Shown here one piece after another: positions 44,172-52,613 of a DNA stretch of 59,152 nucleotides. This DNA is from Cryomorphaceae bacterium ASP10-05a. GTDB taxonomy: Bacteria > Bacteroidota > Bacteroidia > Flavobacteriales_D > Sanyastnellaceae. The notes under the pieces are model-generated. The model was not told the origin of the DNA, searched no databases, and was given only the letters and a program-made list of their open reading frames with translations. Position 1 is the first letter of the stretch. The number at the start of each line of letters is the position of its first letter. Both the position numbers and the translations under genes were made by a program. The stretch lies in assembly GCA_000981645.1 (NCBI GenBank), contig LAQC01000003.1, positions 69,104-128,255 of the forward strand, read 5' to 3'.

Positions 44172-45110
44172 ATGAATAAAAAATATTTTTTTTCCGTTAA
44201 CCTGATAATTGGTCTAGTTTTATGTGCAACACTTTTTTCATGTCAATCTGAAACAACCGATACAACTGCCTCAAAAAAATTAAATATAGTTTCTACTACT
44301 GGAATGATTGGCGATGCTGTACACAACGTTGTTGGGGACAGTTCTGAAGTGATTACTTTAATGGGACCAGGAGTTGATCCTCATCTTTACAAGGTGACAC
44401 AAAGTGATATAAAGAAGTTATTGAATGCTGATGTCATCTTTTACAACGGCTTGCATTTAGAGGGGAAAATGGGAGAGATTTTGGATCAAATGAGTAAAGA
44501 AAAACCTGTTATTTCCGTATGTAGTGGTCTGTCTGAGAAACAATTAAGAGCTACTAGTGAATTTCAAGGGAATTATGATCCTCACATCTGGTTCAGTGTT
44601 CAAAATTGGACAGATGTTGTGGAGTTTATTGGTAAAAATCTCTCTGAAATTGATCGAGATCATGCTTCTTTTTATCAAACGAATACAGCAAAACATGTAG
44701 AGGAATTAACTTTATTACATGCGTGGACTACCGATAAAATTAAAACTATCCCTGAAAAACAAAGAGTATTAATTACTGCACATGACGCTTTTGGTTACTT
44801 TGGAAGAGAATATAATATGAAAGTGAAAGGGTTACAAGGTCTTTCAACAGCTTCTGAATATGGATTAAAAGATGTGACCAATCTGGTTGATTTTATTTCC
44901 GAAAATAAAATTAAAGCAGTGTTTGTTGAAACTTCTGTATCTGACAGATCCATAAAAGCAGTGATGGAAGGATGCAAAGCCAAAGGGCATAATGTTAGAA
45001 ACGGTGGAACTCTTTATTCTGATGCTATGGGAGAAAAAAACAGGCCTGAGGGAACTTACATTGGAATGGTAAAACACAATGTAACAACTATTGTTGAAGC
45101 CTTGAAATAG
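44172..45110 (+). CDS. Metal ABC transporter substrate-binding lipoprotein (TroA/ZnuA type)
   Basis: 312 residues. Lipobox Cys24 (CATLFSC), so it is anchored to the membrane. Metal ligands by family position are His71 (GVDPHLYK), His138 (YDPHIWF), His204 (TAHDAFGYF) and a late Asp (YSDAMG, about 287). A His-His-His-Asp set resembles TroA, which takes Mn and Zn; the Mn-selective PsaA has Glu at the third place. It delivers metal to the ABC permeases that follow. It is co-transcribed with the regulator. Confidence 0.9.
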   Translation: MNKKYFFSVNLIIGLVLCATLFSCQSETTDTTASKKLNIVSTTGMIGDAVHNVVGDSSEVITLMGPGVDPHLYKVTQSDIKKLLNADVIFYNGLHLEGKMGEILDQMSKEKPVISVCSGLSEKQLRATSEFQGNYDPHIWFSVQNWTDVVEFIGKNLSEIDRDHASFYQTNTAKHVEELTLLHAWTTDKIKTIPEKQRVLITAHDAFGYFGREYNMKVKGLQGLSTASEYGLKDVTNLVDFISENKIKAVFVETSVSDRSIKAVMEGCKAKGHNVRNGGTLYSDAMGEKNRPEGTYIGMVKHNVTTIVEALK

Positions 45111-45154
45111 TCTAATGACGGTTCTAAAAACCATTCGCAAAAAAAACAACTTTT

Positions 45155-45943
45155 ATGAATATCCAAGTAGATAACCCAGTATTAGAAGTTCATGACCTTA
45201 CAGTAAGTTACGATAAAAAGCCAGTGCTCTGGGATGTCGACTTTACTATTCCCTACGGAAATTTAGTAGGAATTATCGGTCCGAACGGTGCCGGAAAATC
45301 TACCTTGATAAAAGCCATAATGGGCCTTGTTCCAAAGGGGAGTGGTTATATAAAACTTTACGATGATTCATTAGACAGCGTAAGGCACAAGGTTAGTTAT
45401 GTGCCTCAACGAGAATCTGTTGATTGGGATTTTCCTGCAAGTGTTTTAGATGTTGTTTTAATGGGGAGATATGGTAAAAAGGGTTTATTAAAAAGAGTAT
45501 CAAAAAAAGATAAAGAAATCGCCTATGAAAGTCTGAAAAGAGTAAATATGCTCGATTTTGCTAGCAGGCAAATATCTCAACTTTCTGGAGGCCAGCAGCA
45601 AAGAACATTTTTAGCAAGAGCATTGGCTCAAGAGGCAGATCTTTACTTGATGGATGAGCCATTTGCCGGAGTTGATGCTGCTACTGAAAGATCTATTGTT
45701 GATCTTTTACTGGAGATGAGAAAAGAAGGTAAGACTATTGTTGTAGTTCACCATGACTTACAATCCGCCATCGATTATTTTGACTGGACACTTTTATTAA
45801 ATACACGATTAGTCGCTTCAGGCCCAACCGAAAAGGTCTTTACTACAGAATTACTGCAAGAAACGTATGGTGGTAAATTGACCTTATTATCTAAAATTGG
45901 TGATTTAATGAAAGAAAAGCAATTTCCTGCTAGGGAAAAATAA
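45155..45943 (+). CDS. Metal ABC transporter ATP-binding protein
   Basis: 262 residues. Complete ABC ATPase: Walker A GPNGAGKST, Q-loop in YVPQRESVDWDFP (a typical metal-transporter form), signature LSGGQQQR, Walker B LYLMDEPFAGVD and switch His in VVVHHDL. It energises uptake of Mn/Zn/Fe with the two permeases downstream. 44 bases after the binding protein, 2 bases before the first permease. Confidence 0.93.
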   Translation: MNIQVDNPVLEVHDLTVSYDKKPVLWDVDFTIPYGNLVGIIGPNGAGKSTLIKAIMGLVPKGSGYIKLYDDSLDSVRHKVSYVPQRESVDWDFPASVLDVVLMGRYGKKGLLKRVSKKDKEIAYESLKRVNMLDFASRQISQLSGGQQQRTFLARALAQEADLYLMDEPFAGVDAATERSIVDLLLEMRKEGKTIVVVHHDLQSAIDYFDWTLLLNTRLVASGPTEKVFTTELLQETYGGKLTLLSKIGDLMKEKQFPAREK

Positions 45944-45945
45944 TA

Positions 45946-47265
45946 ATGTGGTTATTTGAACAAATAGTAGAGTTCTTTTCTTTTCAAGATGTCAATATTC
46001 GTTATGTGGCACTGGGAACACTATTACTCGGAGCAAGTTCCGCAGTAGTAGGCTGTTTTACATTTTTAAGAAAAAAAGCATTGGTTGGCGATACAATTGC
46101 CCACTCGATCCTTCCTGGTATTTGTTTAAGTTTTATTATTTTCAAAACCAAAGATCCGTTAATGTTGTTGCTTGGTGCAATGCTTTCTGGTTGGCTGTCA
46201 GTTTATGTCGTTGATTATATTTCAGCCAATTCCAAAATTAAACCTGACACAGCCATAGGACTTACGCTATCCGTATTTTTTGGTGTTGGTATTCTATTAT
46301 TAACACACATTCAACATTCGGGAAATTCAGCTCAAGCAGGGTTAGATAAATTCTTGTTCGGAAAAGCAGCTTCATTAGTTCAAAATGATGTGATCACTTT
46401 TGGCATCGTTAGTGTGATTTTGATAGGTACGATCATCCTCTTTTTTAAACAGTTTTCTTTAATTTCTTTTGATGTCCATTTCGCTAAAACAATTGGACTT
46501 TCTGTTAGAACCTTTGAGGTAATTCTTTCCACTATTACTGTTTTGGCTGTCGCTATTGGTATCCAAACTGTTGGCGTAGTCTTAATGGCAGCCATGTTAA
46601 TTACACCGGCAGCGGCAGCGAGGTTCTGGACGGATAAGTTAAAGGTAATGGTAATCATTGCGGCTATTATTGGAGGGGTTTCAGGAATATTTGGAGCTTT
46701 TATTTCTTACACAGCACCTTCTATGCCAACCGGACCATGGATAGTTGCAGTTTTATCATTTATTGCAATTGGCTCTATGTTGGTGGCTCCTAAAAATGGG
46801 GCGATCTCAAAAAGCAGAAAACAAAAGAAAAATCAACGGAAAATTCTAGAAGACAACATCATAAAACTCTTGTATAAATTGGGTGAAAAAGAAAATGAGT
46901 TCTTTAAAAATCGCTCAATTAGAACCCTTAAAAATTACAGAGAATACCCAGAAAAGAAACTTTTAAAAGGGTTAAACATTTTAAAGAAGAAAAACCAAGT
47001 GGTACTTGTAAATGATTTATGGGTGTTGACCGAAGAAGGCAAAAAAGCTGGAATGAGAGTTGTTAGAATCCATCGATTGTGGGAGCTTTATTTGACAACA
47101 TATTTACGGATTGCCCCTGATCATGTGCATGAAGACGCAGAAACGATAGAACACATTATTACACCAGAAATGGAGTCAAAATTAGAGCACTTATTAGATT
47201 ATCCTGAAAAAGATCCTCACTCCGCTAACATCCCCTACAAAAACGAAAAGGATATTAATGAGTGA
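45946..47265 (+). CDS. Metal ABC permease fused to a DtxR/MntR-like repressor domain
   Basis: 439 residues. Residues 1-285 are an ABC-3 family permease with about eight to nine helices (RKKALVGDTIAHSILPGI, IQTVGVVLMAAMLITPAAAARFWTDKL). A basic linker (KSRKQKKNQRK, 289-299) joins a DtxR/MntR-like region (about 297-439): a winged helix, then VRIHRLWELYL and HVHEDAETIEHII. Asp303, His376, Glu399, Glu402 and His403 match five of the six MntR metal ligands; the sixth (Glu11) is Ile306. Chlamydial YtgCR has the same architecture and releases its repressor by cleavage. Whether cleavage happens here is unknown. Confidence 0.88.
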   Translation: MWLFEQIVEFFSFQDVNIRYVALGTLLLGASSAVVGCFTFLRKKALVGDTIAHSILPGICLSFIIFKTKDPLMLLLGAMLSGWLSVYVVDYISANSKIKPDTAIGLTLSVFFGVGILLLTHIQHSGNSAQAGLDKFLFGKAASLVQNDVITFGIVSVILIGTIILFFKQFSLISFDVHFAKTIGLSVRTFEVILSTITVLAVAIGIQTVGVVLMAAMLITPAAAARFWTDKLKVMVIIAAIIGGVSGIFGAFISYTAPSMPTGPWIVAVLSFIAIGSMLVAPKNGAISKSRKQKKNQRKILEDNIIKLLYKLGEKENEFFKNRSIRTLKNYREYPEKKLLKGLNILKKKNQVVLVNDLWVLTEEGKKAGMRVVRIHRLWELYLTTYLRIAPDHVHEDAETIEHIITPEMESKLEHLLDYPEKDPHSANIPYKNEKDINE

Positions 47266-48121
47266 TTTTTGGATCATATTAACAGGCTGTTTGGCTTCAG
47301 TTTCCTGTGGCCTATTGGGCTGCTTCCTTATTCTCAGACAAATGGCAATGGTTGGAGACGCTATTTCTCACGCTGTATTGCCGGGAATTGTCATCGCTTT
47401 TTTATTTTCTGGTTCTTTGGATTCTGTGCCAATGTTAATCGGTGCCGCTACTTTTGGGGTGATTACTACTTACCTTATTGAACTCTTTAACAAAAAAGGA
47501 GGCTTACAAAAAGATGCTTCCATCGGAATCACATTTACCTGGCTATTTGCTATTGGGGTCATACTTATATCGCTTTACGCCGATGATGTGCATATTGACC
47601 AGGATTGTGTTTTGTTTGGAGAGATAGCTTATGTGGCGCTTGAACCGCTTGTTTCGTACATTCCAGGGCTAAGCGCACCATCAACAGTTTGGGTTTTATT
47701 TATTGTTATGCTACTAATTATTGCGATGATAATTTTTGGTTACAAAGGATTGTTCTTAACCACATTCGATCCTTCTTTTGCTGCTGCAATTGGGGTGTCA
47801 ACAGTGGTGTGGCACTATTTATTGATGAGTGCCGTTTCGGTGACTACGGTGGTTTCTTTCGAATCGGTAGGAGCAATATTGGTAGTTGCCTTATTAATTG
47901 CACCAGCTGCAACTGCTTATCTAATTACTGACAAATTGCCTAAAATGCTCGTCATTGCGGCTTTGGTTGGTGTTATTGCTTCTTTTGGTGGTTATTATTT
48001 GGCGGTTTGGCTCGATGCCTCTGTGGCTGCAGCTATTGCATCCGTTCTCGGTATTGAGTTCACCCTCGCATTTCTATTCTCTCCACAAGATGGAATAATT
48101 ATTAAACGATTAAGGAGATAA
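47258..48121 (+). CDS. Metal ABC transporter permease (second subunit)
   Basis: 287 residues of the ABC-3 family, with eight to nine membrane helices. LRQMAMVGDAISHAVLPGIVIAF, ESVGAILVVALLIAPAATAYLITDKL and SPQDGI near the C-terminus are typical. It carries no extra domain. It overlaps the end of the fused permease by eight bases, so translation is coupled. The two permeases likely form a heterodimer. It is the last gene of the operon. Confidence 0.93.
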   Translation: MSDFWIILTGCLASVSCGLLGCFLILRQMAMVGDAISHAVLPGIVIAFLFSGSLDSVPMLIGAATFGVITTYLIELFNKKGGLQKDASIGITFTWLFAIGVILISLYADDVHIDQDCVLFGEIAYVALEPLVSYIPGLSAPSTVWVLFIVMLLIIAMIIFGYKGLFLTTFDPSFAAAIGVSTVVWHYLLMSAVSVTTVVSFESVGAILVVALLIAPAATAYLITDKLPKMLVIAALVGVIASFGGYYLAVWLDASVAAAIASVLGIEFTLAFLFSPQDGIIIKRLRR

Positions 48122-48148
48122 AGGTTCTTGGTAATGATGGGGTGAAAC

Positions 48149-49138
48149 TTACTTCCAAAGTTCGGTGAGAAAGCGCATAACATTTTTACTACTGATCCCT
48201 TCAATGGCATCTGGTGAAACCTGCTGAGAGATTGTTTCAATAATCGAAGGATAGCGGCTTGCATTGTCATGCTCTTTAAAATAAAAAGGAACTCTTGACC
48301 GGTCAGGATGACTGTCAGTAGAGAAATAATCAGCTCCAAAGCAAATTGAGTTGAAACCTCCAAGTTTAATTCCGTAATTGATATGCCGGTAAAGGGCATT
48401 AGAGTCCTCGTTATGGACAAATGCCCTTAAGAAATTAACTCCAATGATTCCCCCCCGTTGGATGATTTCTTTTGCAATGTTGTCCGGGAGGTTGCGCACA
48501 TGATTAAAAACCTTTCGGTAATTTGAATGACTCGCTAGAATAGGCACCTTCAAGTTATGTTTAGAAAGGTATTCGAGAATGTCTTGGGCTAAGGCATCAC
48601 TGGCATGTGAAAAATCAACCGCAATTTTTTTCCCATTCAGATACTGAAGTAAATTTTCACCATCTTCCTTTAACCCTGCTTCGCTGTTATTCCCACCCCC
48701 AAATCTATTTTCTGCATGATGTGTAAAACCAATATATAAGATTCGTTTTGTGTTGGTGATGATTCTCTCCAAACGCGCTAAACCAATTTTCAGCGGCTCA
48801 TCCTCTTCGCAAAACCCGGAGGCGTTTTCAATCGCTGCAATCATACCTAATTTTGACGAAGTAGCAATTTGTTTCAGGGTGTTTATGTCATGGACCAAGG
48901 TGCAGTCATTAGGATATTCGGCAAGGAAGGATGCAAAGATCTCACTTTGTCTTAAGGCCAATGCTGTGCTTCCATTTTTGGTAGCCGTAAAAATAGCCAT
49001 CACCTGCAGTTTTACATTTCCTTCAACCAACGCTGGAAAGGAACAACCAATACCCTCTCGTTTGAAAGGGTCTGGATTGGGCATATTTAGCATATGTGCG
49101 AGCAAATCGCAATGCAGATCAATAACTGGAGACTTCAT
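48149..49138 (-). CDS. M19 membrane dipeptidase family protein
   Basis: 329 residues. M19 (renal dipeptidase) marks: the first zinc pair in VIDLHCDLL, the bridging Glu in AAIENASGF, YIGFTHHAENRFGGG, VDFSHASDA, PILASHSNYRKV, GGIIGVNFL and FGADYFS. The enzyme splits dipeptides with a zinc pair. There is no signal peptide. It is convergent with the transporter. Arg and Ile codon choice (more CGN, ATT/ATC) looks different from housekeeping genes in the window, where AGA and ATA prevail, which hints at recent arrival. Confidence 0.88.
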   Translation of the reverse strand: MKSPVIDLHCDLLAHMLNMPNPDPFKREGIGCSFPALVEGNVKLQVMAIFTATKNGSTALALRQSEIFASFLAEYPNDCTLVHDINTLKQIATSSKLGMIAAIENASGFCEEDEPLKIGLARLERIITNTKRILYIGFTHHAENRFGGGNNSEAGLKEDGENLLQYLNGKKIAVDFSHASDALAQDILEYLSKHNLKVPILASHSNYRKVFNHVRNLPDNIAKEIIQRGGIIGVNFLRAFVHNEDSNALYRHINYGIKLGGFNSICFGADYFSTDSHPDRSRVPFYFKEHDNASRYPSIIETISQQVSPDAIEGISSKNVMRFLTELWK

Positions 49139-49310
49139 TTATATATCTGGTTTTATAGTGGTTCCTTAGTGAGGATTATGAAGATTCTGTTCTTGTTGTT
49201 CAATTGGCTATAACGACCTGGCTGAGAAACGCAGGGGAGGTTAAAACGCTGCCCTTTCAGTTTAGCGCTTAGCCAAATCGGTGGATTTTGTTTTTAATTT
49301 ATTTATCCTT

Positions 49311-49333
49311 AAAAGCCAACTCAACGAGTTGGC
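49311..49333 (-). terminator. Terminator-like hairpin downstream of the small membrane gene
   Basis: GCCAACTC (49315-49322) and GAGTTGGC (49326-49333) form a perfect 8-bp stem with an AAC loop. On the minus strand TTTT follows. It lies 73 bases after the stop of the gene at 49407. Confidence 0.55.
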
Positions 49334-49406
49334 GTAGTTTCAACTAAACACTGAATTTTAATACACTACTGGAAGCTCTATTTGAAATGTATAGAATTGT
49401 CTGATG

Positions 49407-49784
49407 TTATATTTCTTCTTCAATCGGTTTCGTGGTTTCTCTATTTTTTCGAGCGTTTATAAAGCTCTTAACAAAAAATACCATTGCGCCTATTGTACTT
49501 AAGATCATTATTGCTACGCGGAGAAAAGCAGCATTGTCACCTCTATCCATAGCTCCAAAAACGGGTTTAATTAGACCGATTAAGACAATTATGGTAAGTA
49601 ATACAGCAATGTGAGCTATAATTTTATTTTCTTTCTTTACGCCTTTATTAAGTGTCAATAATATAATTCCTATAGCTGTCGGAATTAGAGCCGTAACAGA
49701 AGGTGTGTCTGATGACAAGTACCCCCAAGAGGATAATATTATCAAAGTAATTGCATTTATTAAACTTGCTATATGTGTTTTCAT
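49407..49784 (-). CDS. Small membrane protein of unknown function
   Basis: 125 residues with four predicted helices (about 6-22, 30-45, 57-75, 86-108) and a charged C-terminal tail (KNRETTKPIEEEI). I do not recognise the family with certainty. No catalytic or binding motif is visible. It sits alone in the accessory segment with structured intergenic DNA on both sides, which suggests it moved as a one-gene unit. Confidence 0.7.
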   Translation of the reverse strand: MKTHIASLINAITLIILSSWGYLSSDTPSVTALIPTAIGIILLTLNKGVKKENKIIAHIAVLLTIIVLIGLIKPVFGAMDRGDNAAFLRVAIMILSTIGAMVFFVKSFINARKNRETTKPIEEEI

Positions 49785-49909
49785 TTCATGTTTATTTTAA
49801 AGTATACTAAGGCAAAATTAAAATCTATTTTTTCATAAATTATCCCGCCCATATTCGGGATAGCAAATAATTCTATACCACGAATTGCAAGGTACAAAAT
49901 CTTCACTAA

Positions 49910-49959
49910 GCCATATTTTCCTGGCAGTAAATTTTGAAGCCATGGTCCGAAAATATGGC
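49910..49959. repeat. Nested inverted repeat
   Basis: GCCATATTTTC (49910-49920) pairs with GAAAATATGGC (49949-49959), and inside it TGGC with GCCA. The fold is a long imperfect hairpin. A smaller one (ATCCCG...CGGGAT) is at 49842-49861. The function is unknown; it could be a recombination or regulatory structure. Confidence 0.5.
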
Positions 49960-50055
49960 GCAAACTTAACAAAAACTACTATTGAACCGAATACGCTCTA
50001 AAGCAAACTAGAAACTAAGAGATCACTCTTTGTTAGCATACGTTTTTTAGATTTA

Positions 50056-51153
50056 TTACTGAATCATTAATTTTTTTGAAAAAATCATTTTTCCTTTAGA
50101 ATCTTTGGCTGTTAAAAAATAGACTCCTCTAGTTAGATCTGCTATCTGAATTGATGGATTATGTGAGGTTTTTCTTAATATTCCAGCGGCATCATAAATT
50201 TCTACAACCGAAAAATCAATTCCTTTCAATTCTATGTAATTGGAAGTTGGATTGGGGTAAATACAAGCTTTCTTTAAATAGAGAGCATCAATATTTATCG
50301 TCGATTGCTCAAGTTTATAAAGAGATGGATTCCCACTAAAATGCTCTTCTGCGGTAAGATAGTATTCATTGGCTTGGAGGTGAGTTATGCCCTCTATCTG
50401 AATGGATGATCCAGAAGGTGTATCTAATAGATAACGATTAACTGTCCCGTCCGAAAAATCAGTTGAAGAAAAACCGTTTATCTCCACGACAAAAGGATAG
50501 GCAAAGGTATAGCCAGAGAGTAAAACGATATTTTCTGTATCATCATATGAGCCGCCTGTTATTAGTCCTTGAACGTCTATACTGTCTATTTTTTCTATTT
50601 GGTAGGTTCCGGGTGTTTTAGGTAAAGCGTAGATGTTAGTCCAATTATTTCCCCAGTTTTTAGTAAAAATGAATAGGCTGTCATTACAAGAGATTATCGC
50701 TTCTGCGTCAAAATTTGTAGAAAATGTACTTGGAGTAAAATTGGTTTGATCCAAGTAAGAAAAATTGATCGTATCGGCAGTGACAGTATCGTTAGGAGTC
50801 GTTAAATAATCTGAAATTGGTAGACGATAGATTTTGAGGTCATTTCTTGTTCCGCTATTATTTCCGAAATCAGCGATATATATATAGGCATCGTCATGAC
50901 AAATATCCTCCCAATCAGTATTCGTAGCGTTTTCGATTACTACAGAACGGGTAATATTTCCAGAGACATCATCTAACTCATAGAGAGTGGGGTTTCCTCC
51001 GGAATCATTATGTGTAATGAGTTTTCCGTCTAAATAAATCAAGCCTGAGGACTCCTCAATAAAACTTTCAAGAGTTGTTACGAGTGATATTTGTTGTCCA
51101 TGGCAGAGTGATGAGAAAGTGAACACAAAAAATAAAATGTATATTAATTTCAT
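50056..51153 (-). CDS. Secreted protein with T9SS sorting domain
   Basis: 365 residues from the ATG at 51153, where the signal peptide MKLIYILFFVFTFSSLCHGQ begins; a longer frame from 51240 adds 29 residues without a known signal. The body looks like a beta-propeller-type fold with repeated strand motifs (LITHNDSGGNPTLYELD, ICHDDAYIYIADFGNNSGTRNDLKIYRL). The C-terminus (about 290-365) is a type A T9SS sorting domain: YPNPTSNYIEL and DLTRGVYFLTAKDSKG. It is exported to the surface; the substrate is not known. Inverted copies of GTTAGCATAC (50032-50041 and 51181-51190) flank it. Confidence 0.85.
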   Translation of the reverse strand: MKLIYILFFVFTFSSLCHGQQISLVTTLESFIEESSGLIYLDGKLITHNDSGGNPTLYELDDVSGNITRSVVIENATNTDWEDICHDDAYIYIADFGNNSGTRNDLKIYRLPISDYLTTPNDTVTADTINFSYLDQTNFTPSTFSTNFDAEAIISCNDSLFIFTKNWGNNWTNIYALPKTPGTYQIEKIDSIDVQGLITGGSYDDTENIVLLSGYTFAYPFVVEINGFSSTDFSDGTVNRYLLDTPSGSSIQIEGITHLQANEYYLTAEEHFSGNPSLYKLEQSTINIDALYLKKACIYPNPTSNYIELKGIDFSVVEIYDAAGILRKTSHNPSIQIADLTRGVYFLTAKDSKGKMIFSKKLMIQ

Positions 51154-51239
51154 AATTGATTTTTTGCTTTTTAGTGAGATGTATGCTAACGTATGTGTAT
51201 ATGCACTAGTACATATATCCGCACTATATATTAAGGTCA

Positions 51240-51577
51240 CTAATCTAGCAAATTTTTGATTGCACTCAGTTGATCTGCTCTTACATGTGTGTAAATTTCA
51301 GTAGTTTTAGATGATGAATGCCCCAGTAATGGCTGGATGTATCTGAGGTCTGTTCGTGATTCTAATAAATGAGTGGCGAAACTATGTCGGAGTATGTGAG
51401 GAGTTACTGAAATCCTGATACCTGCTTTTTTATCCGCTACTTTTATTACTTTCCTCCAAAATATCCTTCAAATAACCACCCTTTTGGTCTGTACTTTTTG
51501 AAGTACGTTCTTAAATCTTTCAGCATGTTGTCGTCTAATAGTATGCAGCGGTCTTTTCCACCTTTGGCATTTTTTAC
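51240..51577 (-). pseudogene. Tyrosine recombinase (integrase) remnant
   Basis: The C-terminal half of a phage-type integrase in two frames. The upstream piece encodes KNAKGGKDRCILLDDNML and on to [11 protein letters not shown]; after a frameshift near 51450 the other frame has [35 protein letters not shown] and the end at 51240. These are the HxxR box, the LGH box and the catalytic Tyr. The N-terminal domain is missing. Its 5' end overlaps the last codons of asd. It is inactive. Confidence 0.88.
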
Positions 51578-52560
51578 ACCAGCCCCTTCTTCACTAAATA
51601 TTCTCCAATCTGAACTGCATTAGTAGCAGCACCTTTTCTGAGGTTGTCTGTAACTACCCACATGTTTAAGGTGTTCGGTTGGCTTTCATCTCTGCGTATT
51701 CTTCCTACGAATACATCGTCCTTGTCATTCGCCATTAATGGCATGGGGTAGGTGTTGGTATCGGTATTATCCTGAACCGTTATTCCTTCGGTTTCGTGCA
51801 GCATCTTTCTCAGCTCTCCTAAATCAAAATCTTTAAGAAACTCCACATTAATGGACTCCGAATGACCGCCTGTTACAGGCACTCTAACTGCGGTAGCGGT
51901 AACATTAATAGAAGGGTCTAAAATCTTTTTGGTTTCTTTGGTCAGCTTCATTTCTTCCCTTGTGTAGCCGTTATCTAAGAATACATCACAGTGAGGAAGG
52001 CAGTTCATGTCTATTTTATAAGGATAAGCCATTTCGGTTTCCTTGCCAGCGCGTTCGTTTTCTAATTGGTTCACCGCTTTCACCCCAGTTCCAGTAATGG
52101 ATTGATAGGTAGACACCACCGCTCTTTTTACTCCATATTTGTCATGCATAGGTTTTAGAGCCATTACCAGTTGAATGGTAGAACAGTTAGGGTTGGCTAT
52201 AATTTTATCGGTAGCAGTTAATTCCGAAGCATTTATCTCTGGAACGATTAGTTTATGGTCTGGACTCATTCTCCATGCAGAAGAATTATCTATGACCGTA
52301 CATCCAGCCTCTGCGAATTTTGGCGCCCATTCTAAGCTCGTTTCTCCACCAGCAGAAAAAATAGCGAGATCACACTTCATGTCTACAGCAGTCTGCATTC
52401 CCACTACAGCAAAATCATTTCCTTTATAGCTGATTAATTTCCCCACGCTTTTTTCTGAAGCTACAGGAACCAATACCTCCAATGGAAACCCACGCTCAGC
52501 CAAAACTTTTAATACCATCGTCCCCACTAATCCCGTGGCTCCTACTACTGCTACTTTCAT
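51574..52560 (-). CDS. asd: Aspartate-semialdehyde dehydrogenase
   Basis: 328 residues. NADP-binding AVVGATGLVGTMVLKVL, catalytic Cys126 in NPNCSTIQ, TYQSITGTGVKAVNQL, VPVTGGHSESINVEF and GRIRRDESQPNTLNMWVV. It reduces aspartyl phosphate to aspartate semialdehyde for lysine, threonine, methionine and diaminopimelate. The stop codon directly abuts the integrase remnant, marking the edge of the accessory segment. Length and motifs are complete, so the gene is intact. Confidence 0.95.
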   Translation of the reverse strand: MKVAVVGATGLVGTMVLKVLAERGFPLEVLVPVASEKSVGKLISYKGNDFAVVGMQTAVDMKCDLAIFSAGGETSLEWAPKFAEAGCTVIDNSSAWRMSPDHKLIVPEINASELTATDKIIANPNCSTIQLVMALKPMHDKYGVKRAVVSTYQSITGTGVKAVNQLENERAGKETEMAYPYKIDMNCLPHCDVFLDNGYTREEMKLTKETKKILDPSINVTATAVRVPVTGGHSESINVEFLKDFDLGELRKMLHETEGITVQDNTDTNTYPMPLMANDKDDVFVGRIRRDESQPNTLNMWVVTDNLRKGAATNAVQIGEYLVKKGLV

Positions 52561-52595
52561 GCTTTAAATAATTGATATAACGCAGACAAAACTAG

Positions 52596-52603
52596 TATAT
52601 TTA
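52596..52603 (+). promoter_or_regulatory. -7 box of the lamin-tail protein gene (TATATTTA, one mismatch)
   Basis: TAnnTTTA, 11 bases before the ATG at 52614. The last G of the consensus is replaced by A. Confidence 0.4.
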
Positions 52604-52613
52604 CCCCTCAAGA

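Noticed and set aside
47995-48420. 141-codon minus-strand frame over the permease end and the dipeptidase end
   Set aside because: Both covered genes have clear family motifs in their own frames, and the frame shows no motif of its own. It is an antisense shadow.
49781-49972. Open frame of 63 codons on the minus strand overlapping the start of the small membrane gene
   Set aside because: It reads through the nested inverted repeats, has no recognisable domain and overlaps the downstream start. The structure explains the sequence better than coding.
49910-50043. Possible integron attC site
   Set aside because: Hairpin arms exist, and ACTTAAC fits the RYYYAAC core, but the matching GTTRRRY end is not met (GTTAGCA fails) and no integron integrase is present.
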